Shown: positions 25,601 through 39,400 of the stretch, one piece after another
Layout: each line of letters starts with the position of its first letter
Numbering within the stretch: position 1 is the stretch's first letter
Source: Brachynemurus nebulosus
Taxonomy: Eukaryota > Arthropoda > Insecta > Neuroptera > Myrmeleontidae
DNA: 64,000 nucleotides
Assembly: GCA_035578155.1 (NCBI GenBank)
Contig: JAPWDM010000033.1
Coordinates: 2,005,001 to 2,069,000 of the forward strand
Direction: 5' to 3'
The notes under the pieces: generated by a model
The model's input: only the letters and a program-made list of their open reading frames with translations
Database searches by the model: none
What the model was told of the DNA's origin: nothing
Position numbers and translations under genes: made by a program

Positions 25601-28600
25601 TTTGCGTCCACACATTTTTAAGGGTTGAAACCACCCCTCAACTGTGTACAAAAATATTAAAAATTGATGACATTTTGTTTATATATACTATACAGAGCTC
25701 TAATAATAAATATAACATTATTTTTTGCATCTACAAATCTTTGGGGGTTGAAACTACCCCTTTATGTGTGTACTTAAAAATTTATAAATTTATATTATTT
25801 TGTTTATATATGCTATATAGAGCTCTAGTAATAAATATAACATTATTTTTTGCATCTATAAATTTTTAGGGGTTGAAACTACCCCTTCATACGTGTATTT
25901 AAAAATCTATAAATTTATGATATTTGGTTTACACATTTATACTATAGGTACAGAGCTCTAGTAATAAATATAAAATTAGTTCTTAAGAAATATAACATTA
26001 TTTAATTTATACGATGTGCGTGGTGTAAAATATATTTGTGCTTTAAACATTTTTTTCATAAATTTCATTACTGGGATAAATTTGAGCCATAATCAGTTAA
26101 TAAACTATTAACGTATATTTTTTTGTAATACAGATAGCTTTTAAATAGTGTACTAGACTACATGTAAACAAAATTTCGTCAATTTTTTTTCTAGTTTCCA
26201 ATTTGGAAAGGATATTTCACCCCTATAAATGTATAGAAGCAAAAAAAATTGATCTATTCTTATGTGATATATTATGTGAATAAAATCTCGGAATTTTTAA
26301 ATTTTCAAGTCGACAGCTGAAGGGGTGGTTTCTCCCCCTTAAAAATGTGTTGGTATAAAAAATAATATATTTATTACTAAAATTTTTTATAGTAAAAGTA
26401 TATAAATAAAATTTCGTCAATTTTAAATTTTCTAAGCATACACTTGAAGGGGTGGTTTCACCCCTTAAAAATGTGTGGACTCAAAACATAATGTTATATT
26501 TATTATTAGAATTTAGTATAATGTGTAAAAACCAAATATCGACAATTTTTAATTTTTTAGGTACGCACTTGAAGGGGTGGTTTCAACCCTTGAAAATTTG
26601 TGGATGCAAAAAATAATGTTATATTTATTATTAAAGCTTTGTATAGTATATATAAACAAAATAATATAAATTTATAAATTTTTAAGTACACACATAAAGG
26701 GGTGGTTTCAACCCCTAAAGATTTGTGGATGCAAAAAATAATGTTATATTTATTATTAAAGCTCTGTATAGTATATATAAACAAAATGTCATCAATTTTT
26801 AAATTTTTTTGTACACAGTTGAGGGGTGGTTTCAACCCTTAAAAATGTGTGGGCGCAAAAAATAATGTTATATTTGTTACTAGAACTTTTTAAGGTACGT
26901 ATAAACAAAATTTCATCGATTTTTGAATTTTTGAGTTCCAACTTTGAGGGGGTGTTTCACCCCTTAAAAACGTTTTTTAGCAGCAACTGATATTTTTTAT
27001 GTTATTACGTAGCCACCCTCTACATACTAACAAAGTTTCAGATTTTTTTGAATTTTCGACTTCTTGCCCTTTCCTTGTAAGAAAAGAAATTTTTGATTAA
27101 TAAAATTGTGCATTTTTTGACAGTTTGAAATGTCAAATATTGTTTTTCTGATTTGACATAACAAACAATTTTATGCAATTTGTAATTTCCATAGTTATAT
27201 GTGGTTATACTTAACACATGTGCTACGTGCATTGTATGTGTTAAGCACATTTTCACAATATTACACAATAATTTCAAGACTTGCTTTTCTTTGATTTCAC
27301 ATGTGGTATGTGAAATTACAAATGTGATAAAAATAACAACAGTGAAATTGTGATATATTTATCACATTTTCAGAACTTGGCCTCCAGGTGTACCAGAAGT
27401 CAAATCTAAAATGCGAAACTTACGTTCAACTTATTATCAGGAAAGAAGAAAAATTGAAAAATCTATGAAATCCGGCATTGGCACCGAGGGAAAATTGTAG
27501 AGCACGTCGACATACTGTAATTTCGATGTTTGCCGGAAAAAATTATCTTATTCTATGAAAAATGTATTTTATTTTATATCCTGAAAAATTCTAAATAATG
27601 ATCAAAACGAAATAATTAACGATAAAATAATAAGTGGTCATCCGACAAATAAAGTATACCAAGAAAATGATCTATAATCATTTGGTTACAAACTAAAATA
27701 AAAAAATTTCGCAGTTTTGTAAGATACTAAAATACAGTGGACTTTCGGAGATTGTCCAATCAAAAATTGTCAATATTGCAGTGATAGGTATTTAAACGTC
27801 ACACGAATACTGCAAACACACAGTTTTTGTGAATACAATGTTCGTGTGACGTCAACATACGATGTTTAAATTCCTAACACTGAAATATGGACAATTTGCG
27901 ATTGGACAATCTCCGAAAGTCCACTGTACGCTGCCAATGGAGTGTGGAACACAGCTTTCTTGTACTCGTAAAAGCACCTTGGTAATTTAATGCCCATTAT
28001 ATCTTTGTGTAATTTAATATAGGTATATAAATTAATAAAAATAAATAAGCAAAACGATTCATAAAAAATTGAGCGAAATGGGACTAGCAGTAAATAAGAT
28101 ATTGACATTTAATGGGATTTCATGGTAGTGCCGTGGATACTATTACTCCGAATGCAATGAAATTTGTAGGGGACCATCTAGGAAGCAGACAGCATAATTT
28201 CTGATAATTTCATAAAAATGAATTGAATAGTTCAGAAGTTATGCCACTTGGTGCAATTTAGTATATTAATGGAATGACATGGTAGCGACGTACCTACCGT
28301 TACTGCGATTTCGATTAAATTCATAGGGGACCATCAAGGAACCAAACTGCATAATTTCTAAAAATTTCATTACAAACAATCGAATAGTTCAGAAGTTATG
28401 TTACTTGGTGCAAACTGGTGACACACAGACGGACAGACACCAAACCAAAATTATTCAGAAAGCTCTAAAACGTAAAATGTGCGTAAAAAAATTTATTTTG
28501 GAGGGGAAAAATTTATTATTTTTCAAAACTGATCACAATGCTTCCGCTGCTTTAGTAGGTAGTCTCGGAAGCAATAAAACAATTAGGTAATTTGATTACA

Positions 28601-31600
28601 CACTAATGGCCGATTGCACCAACATTTTTAATCGACCGTTAAGACCTTAATCAATGATTAACTTTAATTGTAGTTAAAATCTCTGATTATCTGTTGCACC
28701 ATAGTTAATTTTTGTTAACTGATGATTAAATCGTCCGTAAGCAATTAAATATTTAATCAGCGTTTAGTCCATATTTTGATGCTAGTTTCCATAGTATTGA
28801 TATTTATTAAAATTGATATTTAATTTTTTTTCTATTAAAATATACTTTTGTGCAATTTCAATTAGATTTTTCTTTTTCTGTAAAATTTTGGTATCTATTT
28901 CATTTTTCCATTTTTAAATTGAAAAATATCTTCACAATCGTGAAATCACAGTTTCAAAATGTTTTATTATACATAAACATAAATTATATATTTTCTAATA
29001 TTATATAAATCAAGTTGGCGCTACCTATTTCAAAATATGCAGATTTAAATTTTTTAACCATGTGATATTATTAACTTAATAGTATTTGCTTCTTTTGTGT
29101 CTCATTTCATGTCCTATAAAAACAAATCAGACACCGTTGCTAGTCAAAATTGACCGTTAACGGACATTAGTTAACCGTTGGTATATTGTAAAATGTAAAT
29201 GGTGCAACAGACAAATCGGGGTTAGTTAATCTCTGATTTACTAATGGCCATTAATAGGCCAGTAACCAGACCGTTTTGGCTGTCGATTTTAAGAAACAGC
29301 TCCGATTGTCATGTAACAGTAGATAGGGAATAACTTAAGAAACAAAAGTTATATAGTGCTGATGTGCGCTTTTACCCCGGGGGTGGATACCACCCTTTCT
29401 AGGGGGTGGAAATTGACACCCGTAAACTAAATGCAGAAATCGATAGAGGGATGAATAGAATGTTCTGTACATGTTTTTCTATAAATCAATATTTTCCGAG
29501 TTATCTGCCATTGAAATTGTTGATTTTTCATCTAAAAAATGCATGTTTTGAAGCGGTTTTTCATGAATAACTTAAAAACCGTTCGTTTTTAAAAAGAAAG
29601 TTACTGAAGTAAAAATGAAGCTTTTAAAATAACGAATCGATTGGTTTTTTCTTCCTTTCCGTAGATGAAACAATACTCGAGTTATGAGTCGTAAAAAATG
29701 CTTGTTTGGTCAAAAGACTTATCTCACATTATTTACAGAACGTGAAAAGACCTTCAAAATGAGCTCTGGTAGAAGTTATTTGCGTCAAAAATGACGGAGT
29801 TATGGTGAGAAGAATGCGGCTATCGCATTTTTCCAGAGCAAAAAGAAACAACAAAACTAATGGCTTCGCGACAAGAATTGATAGTCAACGAAATCCAAGT
29901 ACAGTTACTTTCATTTAGTTACTAACCATATATTCTGGGAGTTTGAGTGCTTTAGAATGCTTATTTTTGAAAATAGGTTTCATTTACGTTAGCCACAGAT
30001 TTTGAAATTTCAGAAAAAATTTCCTTTTTTTCTCCGATAACTAAAAAACTATGTAATAATACGAAAAAAATGCATCTGTATCAAATTACAAGTCTTTAAT
30101 TGCCCGACATTTTGGTTCTTTTTTGGTTTTTCTAAGATAATAGTTATTTGAGATATCGTCGATATAAGTTCACAGGTATGTGCAACGCCTACGTTTCCCG
30201 AGACAATGAAACTTAAAAATCTTAAAAAATAAGGGTTCAAAACAGTTGAGCTTTACAGACCTTCTAGTCTTTGAAATTCCTTACAAATTGAGTATTTGTG
30301 CGATTGGATATCTTCAAAACTGACAAAGTTATCGTTATAAAACAAATTGTATTTTGCCTTCAATTTTTCGAAGCACGCATACAGCGTCCCTCTCGACCGC
30401 TTTGACGCCTTTCTACGTCCATCCAAACCACACATATGCATTACGGATCGTAACACTATATTCGGATTTTGCGTGATGAAGGTCGGGCGTGTCACTAAGT
30501 AGGACTACAAACCAAAACAAACATTTCATTCCTCATTTTACCTCCTTAGGGAATGAATTACCAAAAACGCTTTTACCATTTGCTTTTACTGGGACATAGA
30601 ATTCTAATCACCAACTTTCATAGCTCTAACTTCAAAAATGACGAATTTCCATGCAATTTTTAAGTTACAGCAAATTCTGGAAACCGACTGGTATTGCACA
30701 ATTGTACTGTACGGTGGAGCTGCGCACACATTAAAACAATTGAATAGTGTCACAAAAGCAGTTTTTCTCGAGCAGATGCGCTACGAGAACTTCATCTAAG
30801 TGACCTCTAAAAAGAGCGCAGCTAAATTATTATCTATCATCTCGAAAATTGATGCTCTGAACGAGCGCATAAAGAGAGTTTATTTACAAATCCAATTATG
30901 GCTCGATTGTACTAATATTCGCCCGCATGAATGAAGATGGTATTCTCTTAGCGGTTGCTTAATAACAACGAAAATAAGAAATCCACCTACTCCGGAAGAT
31001 TTGTTGCGAATGATTTTTTGCAACTGTAAGAAAGGTTGCGGCATTACGTACACGTGTCGAAAAGTTGGGTTATTTTGCAACGCTACGTGTGGAGCCTGCT
31101 GGGGCTCCAACTGCACCAATTGTCTACTCATTGTTGATCAGGAGCAGGAGGTAGAAGCCGATAGCGACGATGGCTCTCCCACCGATTAGATTTATAGATC
31201 TGCTTTTGGGATGGGAAATGTATGCAACATTTTTATTTTTAAATTGCAAAAAAGTTATTAGGTATTATTGGAACGATGTAATATTAGGGGTGGTTTTTAG
31301 GTGTTGGAATATCACTGTAATTTCAAGATTATATTTTTAACCATTCAACAATATCTCTTCAACGTAAATATACACGATTTTAATATCGGTAGCGTTTCCA
31401 AAAATGGTTTTACATTATTCTTGCAAAAGAGGCTGTTTTCACCCCTTAAAAATTTGAAGCGCCCATCAAGGCTATATAACTTTTAAAGGATAGGGTATAA
31501 AGAGCTTATTTGGCAAGTTTCATCAAAATCGGTGCTGTTTCTCAAAATCGAGAGGTTAACAAATATTTTTTGCTCTGGTTACTGGCCTATAAGTTCTGAT

Positions 31601-34223
31601 TAAATTAATGTTGGTGCAATCGGCCATAAAGTAATTAGAATTAATTATATTTTATTAGAATTTATTATATTTTATATAGGAAGTGGTTGTAATTAAATAA
31701 AATTTGTATCATTTTATTAAAAACTTTATTAAATATTGTCGTTTTCATAATATGGAGAACCGTTTTAACACGGAACACGTTTTAAAGATGATAAAATTGT
31801 AATAAAATCGGCGATTATTTTGAACTTTGAACAACCTTCTCTAATGGCGTGTTTAACTAATTCACGCAGTAATAATAAATGCTTTAATTTTAAACATTCC
31901 ATAAAATTAATTGTGCAAATTTTTATTGATTCTTGACAAAAGAAAAAAAATTACTGGAAAAGAAATTAAGGTTATATAAGGATATGTTTAAAATACATGT
32001 CTTAGATATATAGTTAAAATACATACTGCAACCTTGAAAAATGTTGTATTAAAATATTTTTTGGACAATTAGTTTACTTTTTAAAAAAAAAAATCGTTTA
32101 ATAATTTGACAAATGACATCTGTGCCTAATCTATGTTCGCCATCATTTAGTTTTGAAAAGGTAATAGAAAATGCCAGTTTCACACGTAAGCAATTTTGAC
32201 TTCTTTAATATGGTGTAATATTAAATATTACAACCGCAGTTGTAATTTAATAACCTGTTTATTAAATATTAAGTTGACTATTTGAGGAAAAACTGCAAAT
32301 TATTTTGATAATTAATATATTTAATTAATAAATTTTGTTTTATTGTAACAGCTTAATGCGAACATACCATCACTAGTTATTTTGGGTGTTTTGAATGTAA
32401 ATTGCAAATTATCCGTATTTTTTGCGTTCGATTAAATAAACTTGACCACGGGTTTTGAAAATTAAAACTTAAATATGCAATTTCTCAAAAGTATGAAATA
32501 AAATAATGAAAATTTTAGCATAATTGGTAATTTGAAGTAATAAACTAATTTTTAAAAAAAACATCTCAATATATGTTTCCATTTGAAAAATAATTTTTTT
32601 CTGTTCCGAAAAAACCGTAGGTCCTAGAAGTCTCAAACAATCTTTTGTGAATGGCCCCTTCTATTTTGAATATTTTTTGTATAAACTTTTTTTCGATTAG
32701 ATACATATTTTAGGAATAAATTGAATGGCAACTCCCGGAAAACTCACACGGTATATGTAAATTTTTAAAAAATGTTTTATTAAATGAATAAAAATGTCAA
32801 TTATTATTTATTCTAGTTTTCAGTTCATAAAATTGATTTTTCTACTCTAAATCAATACCCAAATGTCAAATTTACGACTCATTTATAAATAACTTAATTA
32901 AATGGAACCCTTTTGACAGATAAACTTAAAAAATATCAATCATCTAGTTATTTTGATTTTAAAATATAAAACAAATTTCTTTATTATTGATAAAACTTAG
33001 ATTTGTATAATTATTTAATTCATTCATGGTACACCGTATTTTAAAATTTGTAAGCAATTTTTTGTAATTTATTATAATAATAAACAGCATTGAAGTTCGC
33101 AAAATATATATGGTATATACCCATATATGTAATATACATATATAGCCAAATGGATATGAAAAAAACGTCCCAACATCACGGTGCAGATTTGGAAGTACTT
33201 TGTTCGTTTTGGGCAAACGCGACTTTTTTGGTGGTAATATGAACCAATCTGAACAGTAAACACGGTAAACACTAATTGATGCATCTGCGCAAAACAACTG
33301 AAGGACTGAAGTGCCTCTACCCGATGTCTATCCGTCTCACTTCATCGGAACCACTGCCTCTTATAGGGATTGGCCATATAGTTATAATACATATATGTAT
33401 ATACGGTATATACAGGGTTACTGGCAACGCTGGTAACTAGGGTTGTTAATATTATATCGATATATCGAATATTCGATACATATTTTTTTTGCAAAATATT
33501 AATATTTTTGAATGATATTTTTCAACTCGATATATCGATAGTTCGATATAAAAATGTCACTATCGGCAGCGATATATTTTCCAAAAATAAATCATGAATT
33601 AGATGTATTATTGGTGATTATAACCATAGATTATATTTTTGTATTATATACGTTATATACATATCATACATATTGTGTATTTGTGTAAGACCATCAAATA
33701 GATTAGTTTATTTTTTAATATTTTCACAAAATTTATCAAAAATAAAGAAATTTATTAATGAATATTCAAAAGTATATTGACAATTATTTTCTGTAAATAC
33801 ATAAATATTATTTTTTGACAAATAAACTTAATTTTTTTAAAAAGATGTATCATTTACTTTTACTGTACCGCAGTAATCTAAAATACCCCTGTCGCAGCAT
33901 CTGCATAACAGCGAATTTCCAAATCTTGGGCACTGGCGGATCTCATCTAAGACCTGTACCTATTTAAAATAGTTTAGCTTTCTAAGAGTAAAAGAATTTT
34001 TAAAATCGGCTGGGTAATTAGTTTTGGTATTTTTGGGGACCCAAGAACCCGAACGAATTTTGTGCAGCATAGTTGTATCCATCTTAAATAATTTAGTTCT
34101 CTAGCAGTGAGAAATTTTTTAGCATCGGTTCGATAGCTTATTACTGGCGTTTTCGGATCTGCAAGATCCCGGTGGACCTCATTAAAAAATCAGCTCGACC
34201 GTATATTCTAGGCGGACTTTATG

Positions 34224-34309
<86 letters not shown>

Positions 34310-36384
34310 TCAAAACCCGTTGTGTAGCATTCTATGCCGCATTTGCATCCGCAGGACAGTTGTGGATCTCAGATAACACAACCTGTACCTATCTAAAATA
34401 GTTTACCTCGGTAATAGTAAAAAAGTTTCAAAATCGGTCAGTTATTTTATTTTTGACACTTTTAGGTCCTACTGACACTGTCAGACCTTACATAACGTAA
34501 TCTATATGTATCTAAAATAGCTTAGCTCCCCAACAGTGAAAAAATTTTCAAAATCGGTCGGTTAGTTTATTTTTGACACTTTTGGATCCGATGGACCCTG
34601 GCAGACTTTACATAACGTAATCTATATTTATCTAAAATAGTTTAGCTCTGTAACAGTGAAAAAATTTTCAAAATCGGTCGGTTAGTTTATTTTTACCACT
34701 TTTGGGTCCCATGGACCCTGGCGGACCCTAAATAACGTAATGTATGTCTATCTAAAAGAGCTTAGTTCCCCAACAGTGAAAAAATTTTCAAAATCGGTCG
34801 GTTAGTTTATTTTTGACACTTTTGGATCCCATGGACCCTGGCAGACCTTACATAACGTAATCTATATTTATCTAAAATATTTTAGCTCTGTAACAGTGAA
34901 AAAATTTTCAAAATCGGTCAGTTAGTTTATTTTTGACACTTTTGGGTTCTATGGACCTTGGTGGACCTTACATAACGTAATTTATATTTATCTAAAATAG
35001 TTTAGCTCTGTAACAGTGAAAAAATTTTCAAAATCGGTCAGTTAGTTTATTTTTGACACTTCTGGATCCTATGGACCCTGGCAGACCTTACATAACGGAA
35101 TCTATATTTATCTAAAACAGTTTAGCTCTGTAACAGTGAAAAAATTTTCAAAATCGATCAGGCAGTTTATTTTTGACACTTTTGGGTCCTATGGACCCAG
35201 GCGGACCTTACATAACGTAATCGATATTTATCTAAAATAGTTTAGCTCTGTAACAGTGAAAAAATTTTCAAAATCGGTCAGTTAGTTTATTTTTGACACT
35301 TTTGGGTCCTGTGGACCCTGGCGGACCTTACATAATGTATTCTAAATCTATCTAAAATAGTTTAGCTCTGTAACAGTGAAGATTTTTTTAAAATTGGTCG
35401 TTTAGTTTATTTTTTACAATTATGGGATCAGTAAATCCTGGCGAAACTCATACAAGTCTAGTACTCTAACAGTAAGAAAAGGGTTCTAAGGATCTCATAT
35501 AACTTATGGCAGTCCGTAAGCTTCTTGCGGACATCATTTAATTAATTAATTCAAATACTTTAACTTACTAACAGTGAAAAAATTTTTAAAATCGATTGGT
35601 TAATTAATTTCTGGCCTTTTTAGGTCCTGAAAACCCTTGACCTCACATAAAATACCTTAAATCCATTTGAAATGGTTTAATTTTTTAACATTATTAATTA
35701 TTAGTGAAAAAATTTTCAAAATCGATTCAAAATATTTTTCCGTGCATACATATGTACATTATACATATTTTGTTTTGTTTCATATATTTAATAATATTAT
35801 ATCATAACATAATCTTCAATTTCTTGTTTACTTAAAAATTCAATAAAAAAAAAAAAAAATTCTTCATTACATTAGCTTAGAAAATCTGTTTAATTTACAT
35901 TTTTTAACATGAGATAGAACCATGCTAATTATAATGCAATAAATGAGAAACAAAACTCTATACATGTATGTGTGTTATAACACATATATGTGAATATACT
36001 TCACTTGTTCTCACAAAATTCTTTAATAAAAAAGTGAAATATTTTTATACTTCATAAAGAACTGAGATAGAAATATAAATTACTTGACAAATGACAAAGA
36101 GAGCAAAATAAGCCAATAGTGAAAATTACGATTTTCTCGAAAACTACTTAACATAGAAAGAAAATTATAAGAACATTTTCTTCATAATTTTTTTTTCCTT
36201 TTCAACGATGTAAAAATCGAACTGTCTTATGATAGGATCGAATGATAAAAAATGGCCAGAAAACCTACTTCTGGGCATCCGACGTGTCTGGCTAACGAAC
36301 TTAGCCAAGCCAATTCAGAATCCAGTCCGCACACAAAATTTCATAAGCGTTAGACGTTTCGTTCGAGAGTTATCGTGGGAACAC

Positions 36385-36474
<90 letters not shown>

Positions 36475-39400
36475 AGTGAATATCATTTTCGTATTCTAGG
36501 GACCTCAAAACAGATTTCTGCCATAGTCCCGGACTCAGATTGCGTCATGAGACCTACTGTAATAGCTGAATTTCGAGTTTTCGAAATTCGCTAAAATGAA
36601 CGATATATCGAAGTATCGATATTTTTAATTGATATATCACTATGCGATATTGATATATTTGAAAAACGTCGATACAATATATATCGATATTTTTTATAAA
36701 TGTCAACATCCCTACTGGTAACTCGACGTATTCGTTGCAGGACGTTATAATATGGTTTTAAAATCAAACAGATCGAGCTGGTAAATGATGTACCGAAATT
36801 TAATAGTTTTTGAGATATTATAGTTTTTAGGTTTTTTCGCTAAACACCAAAAATTTGACAGTTAAGTTGAAATAAAAAAAAAAAAAAAAAACTACGCAAT
36901 TAGTGGATTTCATTTCAATTTGTTTTCGTAGCTCACACTGTAATTGAGCTAATGCAGTCATAAAAAGTTCCAAACCTCCTTCACAGTTGAATATTACGGG
37001 GAGAATTTTGATATTAATTTATTTTACAAGTTACGTTGGAAAAAGTGCTATCTAACTCAAAAAATTAGTATGACACTAACAAGGGGAGTATCAAACATGG
37101 GAATCACGGATTTGGAAGAAATTAATATATGTTGTGGAATATATTTCTCTGAGTATTGTAGTGATAATAATTTAGGCCAATGCGACTTTATTTAAAAATT
37201 AAACGCACGAAAAATTTCGAATTACATATCGTGTTTGATATGTATCAGTTAGTTGGTATTGCCTACAACAACAGCCGCTGGTGGTGTGGTTAGTGAGTTC
37301 TCTCATTTATGTAACATTTTTAATATACAGACGGAAAGGTTCTATGTTCGAATCTATGCCTTTTCAACATAAATAATTCTCTTTTCAATTTTTTTTAACT
37401 TTTTCAATATTGTACAATGGGTCAATTAATTACATTGAGGATGCTATAATTTTTTTTTTAAAGCAGATATGGTATTCTTTTTTATTTCATTAGTATAAAA
37501 AGTTTTACAATTGCCACTACTTTAAATAAGGATAAAATGAAGAATGTCTAAAAATAGTATAAATAATTTATAATAAAAATCGCTTTAATTTTATGTAAAA
37601 AAAATTCAGTAATTTAAAATTTACGATAAAATTACTGTTACATATAATGACAACATGTACAAAAAATATTATATCTCCTTTTTCAGAAAATAATTATAAC
37701 ATAATAATGACATAGAAAAGAATACCATATCTATCTCCATTTAAAAAAAAAAAAAAAAATATAGCATCCTCAATGTAATTAATTGACCCATTGTACAATA
37801 TTGAAAAAGTTAAAAAAAAAATTGAAAAGAGAATTATTTATGTTGGAAAGGCATAGATTCGAACATAGAACCTGTCCGTCTGTATATTAAAAATGTTATA
37901 TACATGAGAGAATTCACTAACCACACCACCAGCGGCCCTTGTTGCAGACAATACCAACTAACTGATACATATCAAACACGATATGTTATTCGAAATTTTT
38001 CGTGCGTTTAATTTCTAAATAAAGTCGCATTGGCCTAAATTATTATCACTACAATACTCAGAGAAATATATTCCACGATATATATTAATTTCTCCCAAAT
38101 CCGTGATTCCCATGTTTGATACTCCCCTTGTAAGAGTACAAATTGCTAGAAAAACTTGCCCACTTAATCAGCTATCCGAAAACGTATTAAAATTTATGTA
38201 AAAACATGTAACCGCCAACAAAATAGAGTCTAGAGCAATTGTGGTCATTTCTAATTTTTGAGAAATAAAATTAAACAAAAAATTTACTCACTAAATTTTA
38301 TTGAAATTGTTAAATATCTTGCTCGAAATGAGCCCCAGCCCCTCGGTGTTCAGAGGATACAAATTGACACTGGTAGATCTCTTCGGTACACGGCTGAGGA
38401 CGAGGAAAGAATTCTTCAGTATTTTATCGACGACCCGACCATATCAACTAACGTTATCAGGCCGACATCCCTACCATTATCAGCCTCTACAAACCCTGGA
38501 GGAAGGACATCCTGTTAGGCGACTTGAATTTTGTCGCTTCATGTTGAATGCCGATGCTGACGATGAAATTTTTTTAAAGAGCATTTTATGTACAGATGAA
38601 TCAAAATTTGACAAGGATGGAATTACAGACTACCATAATTCGCATTACTGGGCACCAAAAGTGGAAAACAATTCAAAAAAATAAAGCAAGCTGCCTCACA
38701 ACGGAGATTTTCTCTAAATGTTTGGATGGGTGTTATTGACAACCATTTAACTGGACCACACTTTATGCCTCTGGACTTAAACGGGGAAAATTATGAATAT
38801 TTTTTGCACAATGAATTAGACGGGTTGTTGGTAGATGTTCCCGAAGAAATAAGAAACAATTTAATATTCCAACACGACGGATGTCCAGCTTACTTCCGGA
38901 TCTCTATACGACAATGGCTGGATGAAACATATCCAAACCGATGGATTGGTAGAGGGGGGCCAATTCTGTGGCCTGCACGAAGTCCTGATTTGACGCCTTT
39001 AGATTTTCACGTCTGGGGTCACTTGAAGCAGTTAGTTTATGTAACGTCAGTCAATACAGTTGTAGAACTTCGACAGCGAATAATTAACGCAGTAGAACAA
39101 ATGAGGGCCGCTTTTACGTCAAGAGTGACAAAGACTGAAGTGAGGAAGAGGATTCGGGCTTGCATTCGAAACTGAGGGGATCATTTCGAGCAAGATATTT
39201 AACAATTTAAATAAAATTTAGTGAGTAAATTTTTTGTTTAATTTTATTTCCCAAAAATTAGAAATTACGTCAATTGCTCTAGTCTCTATTTTGTTGGCGG
39301 TTACATGTTTTTACATAAATTTTAATACGTTTTCGGATAGCTGATTAAGTGGGCAAGTTTTTCTAGCAATTTGTACTCTCAGTGTCATACTAATTTTTTG

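Larger units (their letters stand above)
33438..36714. mobile_element. hAT-type element, perfect 8-bp duplication ctggtaac
   Basis: The ends tagggttgttaat and gtcaacatcccta are bracketed by ctggtaac at 33430-33437 and 36715-36722. Both subterminal regions are rich in atatcgat words. A family A foldback with its minisatellite has been inserted into it (33882-36597). Confidence 0.85.
37080..38130. mobile_element. 1051-bp foldback with TAA duplication and tRNA-like arms
   Basis: The ends caaggggagtatcaaac and gtttgatactccccttg are perfect inverted copies; TAA flanks both (37077-37079, 38131-38133). Removing it restores a continuous arm of the host element. The arms are about 370 bp and each holds a tRNA-like segment. 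A PIF/Harbinger-type mover is inferred from the 3-bp TAA site. Confidence 0.85.

Noticed and set aside
25519..26835. Frames of 92-116 codons with repeated NKYNIIF words
   Set aside because: They are read from tandem units in a foldback arm and appear again on the other strand.
30253..30495. 80-codon minus-strand frame with [20 protein letters not shown]
   Set aside because: It lies in a broken element and I cannot tie it to a family; the coding remnant nearby is on the plus strand.
32959..33297. 112-codon minus-strand frame
   Set aside because: No motif, low-complexity C-terminus, and no splice or promoter context.
34390..35400. Possible CRISPR-like array
   Set aside because: The unit is a continuous 120-bp tandem repeat without unique spacers, in an animal genome.
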